A stretch of DNA of 54,044 nucleotides from the NCBI RefSeq assembly GCF_017168335.1, contig NZ_JABFAU010000008.1, forward strand, positions 1 through 54,044, in the 5' to 3' direction. The DNA is from Rhodococcus sp. KRD162 (GTDB lineage: Bacteria; Actinomycetota; Actinomycetes; Mycobacteriales; Mycobacteriaceae). Both the position numbers and the translations under genes were made by a program. Positions within the stretch are counted from its first letter, which is position 1. Every line of letters begins with the position of its first letter. Positions 28,780 to 36,317 of this stretch are shown here, one piece after another. The notes beneath the pieces were generated by a model. That model saw only the letters and a program-made list of their open reading frames with translations, ran no database searches and was not told the origin of the DNA.

Positions 28780-28947
28780 ATGTCCTTCGTGACAACGACC
28801 TTGGTGCAGATCACCCGGCACCCGGCGACCCGAGCGGTGGCCCGCTGCGCGGTGATGTGCGCTGCGGCGGCGGCCCAGCGACGACTCGACGGACCGACCC
28901 TCTCGCGCCATACCCCGGGCGGGCATAATCGAGGATGCTCGGCATGA
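28780..28947 (+). CDS. Small Cys/Ala-rich protein before csoR (55 aa)
   Basis: A 55-residue frame from an ATG at 28780 preceded by AAAGGAGAGG: MSFVTTTLVQITRHPATRAV, then ARCAVMCAAAAAQRR, ending RGCSA. Three Cys and a basic charge are visible. The ribosome site and the 23-bp gap to csoR make it a likely real gene, but no family is recognised. Confidence 0.5.
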   Translation: MSFVTTTLVQITRHPATRAVARCAVMCAAAAAQRRLDGPTLSRHTPGGHNRGCSA

Positions 28948-28970
28948 CACTCGGATTCCAGGAGGACACC

Positions 28971-29309
28971 ATGGCCACTCCCGCGGCCGCGCAGGCACCC
29001 GCCGAGACCGACGGCCATGATCACGCCGCGCACGGCTACATCACCGAAAAGGACGCCTACCTCAAACGCCTCAAGCGCATCGAAGGCCAGGCCCGAGGAC
29101 TGCAGCGCATGGTCGAGGAAGACAAGTACTGCATCGACATCCTCACCCAGGTCTCGGCGATGACCAAAGCCTTGCAGGCGGTGGCCATGGGCCTGCTCGA
29201 AGCTCACATCAGCCACTGCGTGGTCGACGCCGCCATCGCCGGCGGTCCCCAAGCCGACGCGAAGATCAAAGAGGCCACCGACGCGATCTCACGGCTCGTC
29301 CGCTCCTGA
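28971..29309 (+). CDS. csoR: CsoR copper-sensing repressor
   Basis: A 112-residue CsoR/DUF156 protein. After a His-rich amino tail (DGHDHAAHGY) the core has LKRLKRIEGQARGLQRMVEE, the first copper ligand in KYCIDIL, and the His and Cys ligands in EAHISHCVV. This Cys-His-Cys set is that of true Cu(I)-sensing CsoR, unlike the Cys-Cys pattern of the broken regulator at 4418. An AGGAGG ribosome site precedes the ATG at 28971. It is the only intact CsoR-family gene in the window and may serve all C-tract/G-tract operators. Confidence 0.93.
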   Translation: MATPAAAQAPAETDGHDHAAHGYITEKDAYLKRLKRIEGQARGLQRMVEEDKYCIDILTQVSAMTKALQAVAMGLLEAHISHCVVDAAIAGGPQADAKIKEATDAISRLVRS

Positions 29310-29395
29310 GCACCGGCAGTGCGAAGCCATTCCTCGCCGTCCACTCCCGCGTGCTTGTCGGAAACCTCGGCGAGGCGGCGCAGGCAGAGACCGTC

Positions 29396-30124
29396 ATGAC
29401 CGAAACCGTATCGGCGATTCTGCGCGATCGCCGAGTCCTCGCCACCGTGGCAGCGCTGGCAATACTGGCAGTGGCTGCCGCCCTCGTACCCCGCCCGTCG
29501 ATCATTGTGGTGCGCGAGTGGGCGGAGTCGATGGGCCCGTCGTTCGTGGTGGTGTTCTTTCTGACCCAGGCGGTGTTGACGATTGCCCCGGTACCGCGCA
29601 CGGTGTTCACCCTCAGCGCCGGACTGTTGTTCGGTCCCGCCACCGGGGTCGCCGTCACGATCGCCGCCACAACTGTCAGCGCTGTGCTGGCGTTGCTGCT
29701 GGTGCGCGCGCTCGGGCGCACCGCGGTGCAGGAGCGGCTGACGAATCCTGCGGTCAAGTCCATCGATGCCCGGTTGGCTCGGCGGGGGTGGCTGGCCGTC
29801 GGGTCCTTGCGGCTCATTGCCCCGGCACCGTTCGCCCTGGTCAACTACTGCTCCGGACTCTCCGCGGTGCGCCTGCTGCCCTACACGACGGCCACTGTCG
29901 TGGGGATTCTGCCCGGTACGATCGCCGCGGTGCTGTTCGGGGACGCTTTGACCGGGCGAACGAATCCGGCATTGATAGTGGTGACGTCGGCCTGCGTGGC
30001 CGCCGGGGTGGCAGGATTGCTGGCCGACGCCCGCCTGCCGGTGTCGCAGGCACAGCCCAACACCGCAGATGGCGCATCGAGAAGCGGTCGCCTTCGTCGT
30101 CTGTTGCTGCCGGACCGCGGATAG
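29396..30124 (+). CDS. TVP38/TMEM64 (DedA-like) membrane protein
   Basis: A 242-residue membrane protein of the SNARE-associated/DedA type. The motif FTLSAGLLFGPATGVAVTIA (about 77-96) and the later RLIAPAPFALVNYCSGLSAV with its conserved Pro and Asn mark the family; about five helices are predicted. Start at 29396. It is 87 bp after csoR on the same strand. Family members affect lipid flipping and envelope homeostasis; one-copy versions near copper genes are common in actinobacteria, with unknown role. Confidence 0.85.
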   Translation: MTETVSAILRDRRVLATVAALAILAVAAALVPRPSIIVVREWAESMGPSFVVVFFLTQAVLTIAPVPRTVFTLSAGLLFGPATGVAVTIAATTVSAVLALLLVRALGRTAVQERLTNPAVKSIDARLARRGWLAVGSLRLIAPAPFALVNYCSGLSAVRLLPYTTATVVGILPGTIAAVLFGDALTGRTNPALIVVTSACVAAGVAGLLADARLPVSQAQPNTADGASRSGRLRRLLLPDRG

Positions 30125-30140
30125 GACGTGGCGAGAAATC

Positions 30141-30644
30141 CTACAATTTTGCTGCGCCTGCACCGCCAAAGCCAGCGGAGTTGCCGAACTCCTGACCTAC
30201 GCGAGAAGTAGGGCACGCGCGTTCCCCGCGGATTCGCAGTCGAAGAGCCCACACCATCACCCCCACCGACATCACTCCGATTACGGGCTGCACGGGTGCC
30301 CATAGATCCAGAGCACCGCTCACCCCGACCGCCACCACTACCAGTTTGTTGCATATCGGACATCCGACTGCCAACAACGACAACGCATTCGCACTGACCC
30401 CTACACGGGAAGAAACCGACGACGCCAGCCCAGTGCTCACGTATGTCGCAAGAATGAGGCCACTGAGAACTGCGGTGGCAATCCACACCGGATAGTTCCA
30501 CCACAACACCGGGGTCATTCGAACGTAGAACGCAGTGTGGATGATCCCGGTGGGGATCGCCACGACCAGCGCGGCCACCGTCGCGCCCAGTAACGCGGCC
30601 ACCCAACGCCGCGCCGGCCAGTCACGCATCGTCACAGTCGTCAT
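30141..30644 (-). CDS. Membrane protein with a CPICNK motif
   Basis: A 167-residue protein with about four helices (near 18-37, 50-70, 88-110 and 118-135). The loop LLAVGCPICNKLVVVAVGVS carries a Cys pair. The conserved CPICNK motif suggests a thiol or metal site and resembles the thioredoxin-linked membrane proteins of actinobacteria, but no function is established. Start at 30644 rather than 30677; GAGAGGG lies just before it. A BlaI-type operator (30678-30696) is 34 bp upstream, so it belongs to the envelope/redox regulon. Confidence 0.65.
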   Translation of the reverse strand: MTTVTMRDWPARRWVAALLGATVAALVVAIPTGIIHTAFYVRMTPVLWWNYPVWIATAVLSGLILATYVSTGLASSVSSRVGVSANALSLLAVGCPICNKLVVVAVGVSGALDLWAPVQPVIGVMSVGVMVWALRLRIRGERACPTSRVGQEFGNSAGFGGAGAAKL

Positions 30645-30677
30645 CCCTCTCCCGGTCAGCGGATACCACCCCACCAT

Positions 30678-30696
30678 CTACTATGAATGATAGTAG
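30678..30696. promoter_or_regulatory. BlaI-type operator between the CPICNK gene and NlpC/P60 gene
   Basis: CTACTAT-gaatg-ATAGTAG is a perfect inverted repeat between divergent genes starting at 30644 and 30926. Confidence 0.72.
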
Positions 30697-30925
30697 TTTG
30701 CAGGTGCGGTGAGTCGGCGTCAATCGACGCCGACTCGCCGCCCATACGGCACAGGCGTCGAGCGTCGACGCGAGCCTCAGCCGACCGTGAGGAACCGTCT
30801 ACGACTGCCGATACCCGACAATGGTGACCGGCGAGGCCGGACACAGTCCCATGCGGCTCTCGCCGCGCTCCGTTTCCTTCGCTGGTGACGCAGGGAACCC
30901 ACACCGACCCCAGAGGATTTCTTCT

Positions 30926-31993
30926 GTGCATTCTTTTTCAGGCCCGACGCGGCGTGTCCGCGCTACCCTGATCGCCTCGATCATCGTTGTTGCCGCGGCA
31001 TTTTCGGTAAATGCTCCAGCTTCGGCGGACCCTGCTGCACCCCCGGTGAACGCATCCGAAGCCGTACGACAACTCGCTGAACTCAATGCGACCGCCTTCA
31101 CTCTCACCGAGAGCATGTACGCCGCGCAGGACACCCTCGATCGTCGCCGCGGCGAACTGAGTACCGCAGTTCAATTCGCCCACGAGACCTCGGCGGCGGC
31201 TCGGGAAGCCGAAGTGGCCGCATCTGCCAACCGTCGAGCACTGGCCACAGCTGTCGACGCCGCGTACAAAGGTGTACCGCAATCCCCTCTCGGGGCCGTT
31301 CTGGTCGCGGACAGCCCACAGCAACTACTCGATCAGATGGTGTTGTTGGACCGGATCCTCGCCGATCGAGCCGCTGCACTCGCCGACTCGACACAGATCG
31401 ACGACGAAGCGCGAGACCAGCTCGAACAAGCCCGGCAAGCACAGGCGTCCGCTGCGGTAGCCGAGGCGGACGCCGCACGTACACAACGCGACCTCGAGCA
31501 ACGCCAGACCGACCTGGCCGATCAGATCGCCAAAATCACCGACCAATTCGCCGCCCTCACCGATGCGGATCGAGCTGCCATCGTCAGCCCCGGCACCACG
31601 AATCCTTCCGAGCTACCCGCCGCCGTCTCGGCTGCGAGTGGAACATCAGCGGAGGCGATGCGCATCGCCCTCGACCAACTCGGCAAACCCTATTCCTGGG
31701 GAGCTACCGGGCCGGGGTCCTTCGATTGCTCCGGACTGATCTACTTCGCCTACAAACAACTGGGACTGACCGTTCCACGCGTGGCCGCAGACCAAGCACG
31801 AGCGGGCACACCTGTCTCCCGCGAATCAGTGCAACCGGGTGACTTCATCTCTCTCTACTCACCGATCGGACACATCGGGATCTACATCGGCGACGGGAAA
31901 TACGTCAACGCCCCCACCGGCGGCGACGTCGTCAAAGTCGCGCCCGTTCCCTGGGATGAAGTGACCGCAATCAACCGGCCCATCGCCACCTGA
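30926..31993 (+). CDS. NlpC/P60 peptidoglycan endopeptidase (RipA/RipC-like)
   Basis: A 355-residue secreted protein. The signal peptide (about 8-32) ends NAPASADPA. A coiled-coil region (about 40-215) rich in Ala, Gln and Arg follows, then an NlpC/P60 domain (about 240-355): SFDCSGLIYFAYKQLG with the catalytic Cys, GHIGIYIGDGKYVNAPTGGD with the catalytic His and an Asn as third residue. The layout matches mycobacterial RipA/RipC wall peptidases that separate or remodel cells. The GTG at 30926 follows AGAGGA by 8 bases; upstream ATGs lack a ribosome site. The divergent spacer holds a BlaI-type operator. Confidence 0.88.
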   Translation: MHSFSGPTRRVRATLIASIIVVAAAFSVNAPASADPAAPPVNASEAVRQLAELNATAFTLTESMYAAQDTLDRRRGELSTAVQFAHETSAAAREAEVAASANRRALATAVDAAYKGVPQSPLGAVLVADSPQQLLDQMVLLDRILADRAAALADSTQIDDEARDQLEQARQAQASAAVAEADAARTQRDLEQRQTDLADQIAKITDQFAALTDADRAAIVSPGTTNPSELPAAVSAASGTSAEAMRIALDQLGKPYSWGATGPGSFDCSGLIYFAYKQLGLTVPRVAADQARAGTPVSRESVQPGDFISLYSPIGHIGIYIGDGKYVNAPTGGDVVKVAPVPWDEVTAINRPIAT

Positions 31994-32056
31994 TTCGATG
32001 TCCACGGTCCGGACGCCGCGACTGCGAGGAGACCGGATGCCCGTGTGGCAGACCGG

Positions 32057-32062
32057 TAAGAT
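32057..32062 (+). promoter_or_regulatory. -10 element of a leaderless promoter, second DUF6153 gene
   Basis: TAAGAT ends 7 bases before the GTG at 32070, the same spacing as the first DUF6153 gene. No operator of either class is seen at this promoter. Confidence 0.45.
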
Positions 32063-32069
32063 CGAACCG

Positions 32070-32516
32070 GTGAGGACTTCAGCCACGGAACCTATGAACC
32101 AGAAGTGGCTCCTAGGTGCTGTTTGCGCTTCGATAGTGCTGTTCGGAGTCCTTCTCATGCATTCTGCGCCGATGTCGTTCGCAACGGCGACGAGTATCGG
32201 CGAACACTCGATGACCTCGACGGTGAGCGCTCCACCTGCCGTCGACGAGCATTCGGGAGCATCATCTGCGACAGCATCGGAGAGTGGTTCCGCAGCACAC
32301 TGCGGGAACGGCTGTGGCGATCACAGCTCGGTCATGCATCTGTGTCTGGCTATCATCGGTGCTGTCGCGGCGTTGGCCGTCTTACGGGCAATCGTTGTGG
32401 GCTTCGCCGGTTCTCTCGTCCACGCTGCGCGGCTGTCGGCAGTTCGTCGTCGAACCGGGCACCCGCCGCCCTGGACCATTTTCACTCTCTCCGAATTGTC
32501 TGTGCTTCGGATCTGA
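32070..32516 (+). CDS. DUF6153-type membrane protein, second copy
   Basis: A 148-residue paralogue of the gene at 6179. The first helix (about 12-28) includes ASIVLFGVLLMHSAP, the same as the first copy's VFGVLLMHSVTP; a Met/Ser/His region and Cys pair (HCGNGCGDHS) follow, then MHLCLAIIGAVAALAVLRAI and an RRRTGHPPPWT end. The GTG start is inferred from leaderless spacing; an ATG at 32094 is the alternative. Again a DUF305 gene follows, 91 bp downstream. Confidence 0.7.
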   Translation: MRTSATEPMNQKWLLGAVCASIVLFGVLLMHSAPMSFATATSIGEHSMTSTVSAPPAVDEHSGASSATASESGSAAHCGNGCGDHSSVMHLCLAIIGAVAALAVLRAIVVGFAGSLVHAARLSAVRRRTGHPPPWTIFTLSELSVLRI

Positions 32517-32607
32517 CAGGTGACTCACCGTTGTGTGAGACACAGATGTCGACGGGTCAGTGTGCCTGTCGATCCGAACCACCCCACCATAATTTCAGGA
32601 GTTTGTT

Positions 32608-33279
32608 ATGCGTTCGAATCGATCTACCCGTTTCACGATCGCGATAACGGCGGCTTCCGCTGTCGCCGCCGCAGTTCTCGCTGGCTGCAGCAGTAACGAC
32701 GGCGAAATGAACATGCCCGGCATGTCGAGCAGCGATACACCGGCCTCGTCGTCCTCCGAGAATTCCGCCGAAGCATCGGCCGAATTCAACGATGCCGATG
32801 TCACGTTCGTCGAAGGGATGTACCCCCACCATGCACAAGCGGTGGAGATGGCTTCACTTGTCGACGGCCGAACCGAGAATGCTCAGGTCATCGAGCTGGC
32901 CCAGGCCATCGAAGCAGCTCAAGCACCGGAGATGGAGCAGATGAATGCCCTGCTCACCGCATGGGGACAGCCCGCAGCGTCCGCCGACATGGGCGGAATG
33001 GACATGGGCGGAATGGACATGGGCGGTATGGACATGGGGAGCGGTGGCATGACCGGCATGATGAGCCAGGAAGACATGGACATGTTGTCGGCCGCTAACG
33101 GAGCGGAGTTCGACTCCATGTGGCTCACCATGATGATCGAGCACCACAAGGGGGCAATCGAGATGGCTCAGATCGAGTTGGCCGACGGCTCCAATGCTGA
33201 TGCCAAGGAGCTTGCCTCCACAATCATCGATGCGCAGCAGAGCGAAATCTCCACAATGGAAAGTTTGCTCGCCCAGTAA
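32608..33279 (+). CDS. DUF305 lipoprotein, second copy
   Basis: A 223-residue DUF305 paralogue of the gene at 6687. The lipobox is VLAGC (Cys near 27). The two HH repeats are MYPHHAQAVEMASLV and MIEHHKGAIEMAQIE. The Met linker is longer here (four GGMDM units, about residues 129-147). An AGGAG-type ribosome site precedes the ATG. The Met and His groups fit periplasmic copper binding. A very strong terminator follows the stop. Confidence 0.85.
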   Translation: MRSNRSTRFTIAITAASAVAAAVLAGCSSNDGEMNMPGMSSSDTPASSSSENSAEASAEFNDADVTFVEGMYPHHAQAVEMASLVDGRTENAQVIELAQAIEAAQAPEMEQMNALLTAWGQPAASADMGGMDMGGMDMGGMDMGSGGMTGMMSQEDMDMLSAANGAEFDSMWLTMMIEHHKGAIEMAQIELADGSNADAKELASTIIDAQQSEISTMESLLAQ

Positions 33280-33306
33280 CTCTCAATTCTGGGAACTATC
33301 AACCGT

Positions 33307-33340
33307 AGGGCGGGGCTCGGCTAATACCGAGCCCCGCCCT
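33307..33340. terminator. Strong hairpin after the second DUF305 gene
   Basis: AGGGCGGGGCTCGG and CCGAGCCCCGCCCT pair perfectly over 14 bp with a CTAATA loop. It ends the DUF6153-DUF305 unit; 255 bp of non-coding sequence separate it from the convergent ccdA gene. Confidence 0.82.
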
Positions 33341-33595
33341 TCGGTTTCGAAGGACCTGGCCCTTTTAGCTGCCACACCGATCAACACGGCCCCGGAAACA
33401 TGCCCTCCCCTGCTGATGCACCCGCCTGCGGGGTCCTTGGGACACGCAGATCCGCGGTAGGGACAGGGGGCGGCTCTCGGATCGGGTCGTCGCGGCCCGG
33501 CGGGGGCGCGCCGTCGACAGAGAGTGGGTTCGATACCACCGGCACTGGCAGTTGGGGAGGCGTGGTCTTGCACGTGCGGCTGCTCGGTTTCCTTC

Positions 33596-34417
33596 TCAGA
33601 TGGGTAATACAACCGAACTGACGAATTCATTGCGTATCCAGGCAATGAACAGACCCCACACCCCCGTCAGCAGGGCGACACCGACGGCGATCATGATCAC
33701 TCCGCCTGCCACTTTGATTCTCTGCGAGTTCCGCCGTAGCCAGCCGACACCGCGCATCGCCGAACTCGAGCCGAACGCGAGGACCACGAACGGTAGACCG
33801 AGTCCCAGACAGTAGGCGACGATGAGAGTGACGCCGCGCGCTGCGGTTGCGCCTTCAGTGCCAGCGGCAACGGACAACACCCCGGCGAGCGTGGGGCCAA
33901 GGCACGGCGTCCAGCCGAGCGCGAACACGCCACCGAGCAGCGGCGCTCCAGCAAGAGACGAGATGGTTTGCGGCGCGAATCGAGTGTCGCGTTGGAATGC
34001 GGGAATGAACCCGATGAACGTCAAGCCCATGATGATCGTGATGGCACCGCCGACCTGCTGAAGCACCTGTTCGTTGATGCGCAGGGTGCCGATGACCCCG
34101 AAAATCGAGGCGGTGGCGAGGACGAAGACGATGGTGAAGCCGGCGACGAACAACCCCGCTGCACCTGCCACGCGCCAGCGGCTTGCCAGCTTCGGCGGTG
34201 CTTCACCAGTCGAGGCGGCGGCGAGCGACGGCACGTCGGCACCTGCGATGCCCGCCAGGTACGACAGGTAGCCCGGCACCAGGGGCACCACGCACGGTGA
34301 CGCGAACGAGACCAGCCCGGCGAGCATACATGCGGCGATCGCCAGTACCAGAGGTCCGCTCGATGCCAGATTTTGGAACGTCGAGCCAACGCCGCCTTGG
34401 GCAAGAAGAACAGTCAT
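33596..34417 (-). CDS. ccdA: Cytochrome c biogenesis/thiol transporter CcdA
   Basis: A 273-residue DsbD/CcdA-family protein of about six helices. The paired Cys-Pro sites are FASPCVVPLVPGYLSYLAG (about 42) and ALGWTPCLGPTLAGVLS (about 165). CcdA carries electrons from cytoplasmic thioredoxin across the membrane to TlpA/ResA-type proteins that keep the cytochrome c haem-binding Cys reduced. The ATG at 34417 overlaps the stop of the TlpA gene (ATGA). It is the last gene of the resB-ccsA-orf-tlpA-ccdA operon. Confidence 0.92.
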   Translation of the reverse strand: MTVLLAQGGVGSTFQNLASSGPLVLAIAACMLAGLVSFASPCVVPLVPGYLSYLAGIAGADVPSLAAASTGEAPPKLASRWRVAGAAGLFVAGFTIVFVLATASIFGVIGTLRINEQVLQQVGGAITIIMGLTFIGFIPAFQRDTRFAPQTISSLAGAPLLGGVFALGWTPCLGPTLAGVLSVAAGTEGATAARGVTLIVAYCLGLGLPFVVLAFGSSSAMRGVGWLRRNSQRIKVAGGVIMIAVGVALLTGVWGLFIAWIRNEFVSSVVLPI

Positions 34418-35046
34418 TCGTCTGCTATCCGTTCGACGACAGGGAGCAGGTCTTCGGCGAGGAGGGCACGCATGAACACTGCCGCCACCCGGTGCTCTCG
34501 ATCGAGTACCAGCGTCGAGGGAATCACGCTGGTCGGGTAGTTCCCGCCGAGGGCGATCAGCGTCCGCATCGAGGGGTCGTAGATCGAGGCGTAGGAGACA
34601 TTGTTGTCGACAACGAAGTCCTGCGCTTTGTCCTTCTGCGGATCTCGAACATTGATACCGAGGAACTGCACACCGCGCTCGCGGGTTGCTTCGTAGACCT
34701 CTTCGAGGTCGTCGGCTTCGCCGCGGCAGGGGCCGCACCACTGACCCCAGAGATTGATCACGACCACCTCGCCGTCATAGTCCGACAGAGCGGTGTTCTT
34801 ACCTTCCTCCATCAGATCGGGTCCGGCGAGTTCACCGATGGTTCCGCGCGTTTCGGGGGGATCGTAGACGATGTCGGTTTGACCACCGGGTGCAACGAAA
34901 TCGAAGCTACCTCCGGAGGGCACGGCGTCGGCGCCTGCGGAACATCCGGAGACCAGGAGTACAACGGCAAGGATGGATGCCGTTGCCGTGGCGGGCAGAC
35001 TGCTCTGTTCGCGTGTGCGAGCCCCCGTAGGGCGGCCGAGTCTCAT
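34414..35046 (-). CDS. TlpA/ResA-family thioredoxin lipoprotein
   Basis: A 210-residue redoxin. The signal peptide (about 20-35) ends LLVSGC, a lipobox. The thioredoxin domain has NLWGQWCGPCRGEADDLEEV (about 100-119) and a late YPTSVIPSTLVLD. In cytochrome c maturation (system II) this protein reduces apocytochrome Cys. Its ATG overlaps the stop of the 99-residue gene (ATGA), and its stop overlaps ccdA, so all are coupled. Confidence 0.9.
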   Translation of the reverse strand: MRLGRPTGARTREQSSLPATATASILAVVLLVSGCSAGADAVPSGGSFDFVAPGGQTDIVYDPPETRGTIGELAGPDLMEEGKNTALSDYDGEVVVINLWGQWCGPCRGEADDLEEVYEATRERGVQFLGINVRDPQKDKAQDFVVDNNVSYASIYDPSMRTLIALGGNYPTSVIPSTLVLDREHRVAAVFMRALLAEDLLPVVERIADE

Positions 35047-35342
35047 GAAGTCGACGCCTTTGCTGCAGTACGGATCTGCGCCGATGTCTCGAACATCGTG
35101 GGATCGGTGACGCGGTCGATGCCCCAGTCTTGGCCGGTGACGAAGCTCGGGGCACTGTGACTTCCCTCTCCGGAATGCACTACGGACACGAGGCAGTCAG
35201 TTGATTCGGATCGTGGTCGTGGCTCCTGGATCCTGGTCCGGTCGATACCCGGTCGGCAACACCGGCCGGGTCGACGCGGGATTGACGCGACCGGTGCCGC
35301 ATGACCTCGCCGAAGCACAGGGCGGCGGCTAGCAGGCGACAT
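35043..35342 (-). CDS. Uncharacterised 99-aa protein coupled between ccsA and tlpA
   Basis: A 99-residue frame starting MSPASRRPVLRRGHAAPVAS. Its ATG overlaps the ccsA stop (TGATG) and its stop overlaps the tlpA start (ATGA), so position and frame fit a translated gene exactly. The first half is Arg/Pro-rich; the second (VVHSGEGSHSAPSFVTGQDW, then FETSAQIRTAAKAS) is more protein-like. No membrane segment or known motif is seen. It is either a small accessory protein of cytochrome c maturation or the remnant of a larger gene. Confidence 0.5.
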   Translation of the reverse strand: MSPASRRPVLRRGHAAPVASIPRRPGRCCRPGIDRTRIQEPRPRSESTDCLVSVVHSGEGSHSAPSFVTGQDWGIDRVTDPTMFETSAQIRTAAKASTS

Positions 35343-36313
35343 CAGTTCAAACCCGCGTACGAATGCAGTCCGGAGACCACCATGTTGATGATGAACAGGT
35401 TGAACAGCATGGCCACGAATCCGGCGATGTTGATCCACGCGGCCCGGGTGTCACGCCACCCGCTGGTGGCCCGGGCGTGCAGGTACGCGGCGTAGATGAT
35501 CCACGCGATGAATGAGACCGTCTCTTTCGGGTCCCAGCCCCAGAACCGACCCCACGCGGCCTCGGCCCAGATCGCGCCGAGGATGACACCGATTCCGAAC
35601 AGGGGAAACGCGAAGATGGTGGTCTTGTACGCCAGCACGTCGAGCGAGTGCGCCGAGGGGAGACGAGCGACGATCCGGCCCACTCTGCTGTCGGGGACGG
35701 CGTTGTTGTTGGGATATCGGATCCGGATCAGGAACAATGTGCTGGCTGCACCGGAGATCAGGAACACCCCGCTGCCGAGCGAGACGACGGAGACGTGCAC
35801 GGGGAGCCAATACGACTGCAAGGCTGGTACGACGGGCGCCGCGTTGGCATAGAGCACAGTTCCGGCAATGAAGAGCAGGATCAAGGTCGGCACGAGGACG
35901 AACAACCATAGTGTGCGCAGTTGCTCCGAGCGCAGCACGATCAGTCCGGCAAGTATGCCGGCCGCGCATGTGACGGAGACGAATTCGTACATGTTTCCCC
36001 ACGGCGGGCGGCCAGTGGCGATCCCGCGCAGGACGATCGACCCGATATGCAAAGTGAGTGCGAGCATTACCAGGGCGAGTCCCGTGCGGCCCAGGCGTTC
36101 GGACGGGGCTCTTCGCTCGGGGACCGGCACGTATCCCGGTGTCGATGATGTCGCTGCGATCAGTTGCGGATGCAGACTCGAGGCCCGGCTCAGAGTCGCT
36201 GTTCGTGTCGTTGCGAGTTGTGCGATGAACAGGATCGCGGCGAGAAGGTAGACCACGAAGGCGGTCTCGAAACTGATGTCGCTCCAGCGGGCGAGGTTGT
36301 CGTCGATCGGCAT
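35342..36313 (-). CDS. ccsA: Cytochrome c biogenesis protein CcsA/CcsB
   Basis: A 323-residue haem-handling membrane protein. The family's tryptophan-rich loop is visible as WGRFWGWDPKETVSFIAWII (about 255-274), with PPWGNMYEFVSVT (about 100) and conserved His residues (VHVSVVSLGS and HARATSGWRD). Together with ResB it moves haem across the membrane and attaches it to apocytochromes (system II). The start at 36313, 5 bp after the resB stop, is preferred over upstream in-frame codons that fall inside resB. Confidence 0.92.
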   Translation of the reverse strand: MPIDDNLARWSDISFETAFVVYLLAAILFIAQLATTRTATLSRASSLHPQLIAATSSTPGYVPVPERRAPSERLGRTGLALVMLALTLHIGSIVLRGIATGRPPWGNMYEFVSVTCAAGILAGLIVLRSEQLRTLWLFVLVPTLILLFIAGTVLYANAAPVVPALQSYWLPVHVSVVSLGSGVFLISGAASTLFLIRIRYPNNNAVPDSRVGRIVARLPSAHSLDVLAYKTTIFAFPLFGIGVILGAIWAEAAWGRFWGWDPKETVSFIAWIIYAAYLHARATSGWRDTRAAWINIAGFVAMLFNLFIINMVVSGLHSYAGLN

Positions 36314-36317
36314 GGCG

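Noticed and set aside
33283..33645. Minus-strand frame after ccdA
   Set aside because: It runs through the perfect terminator hairpin and overlaps the ccdA end; composition is not protein-like.
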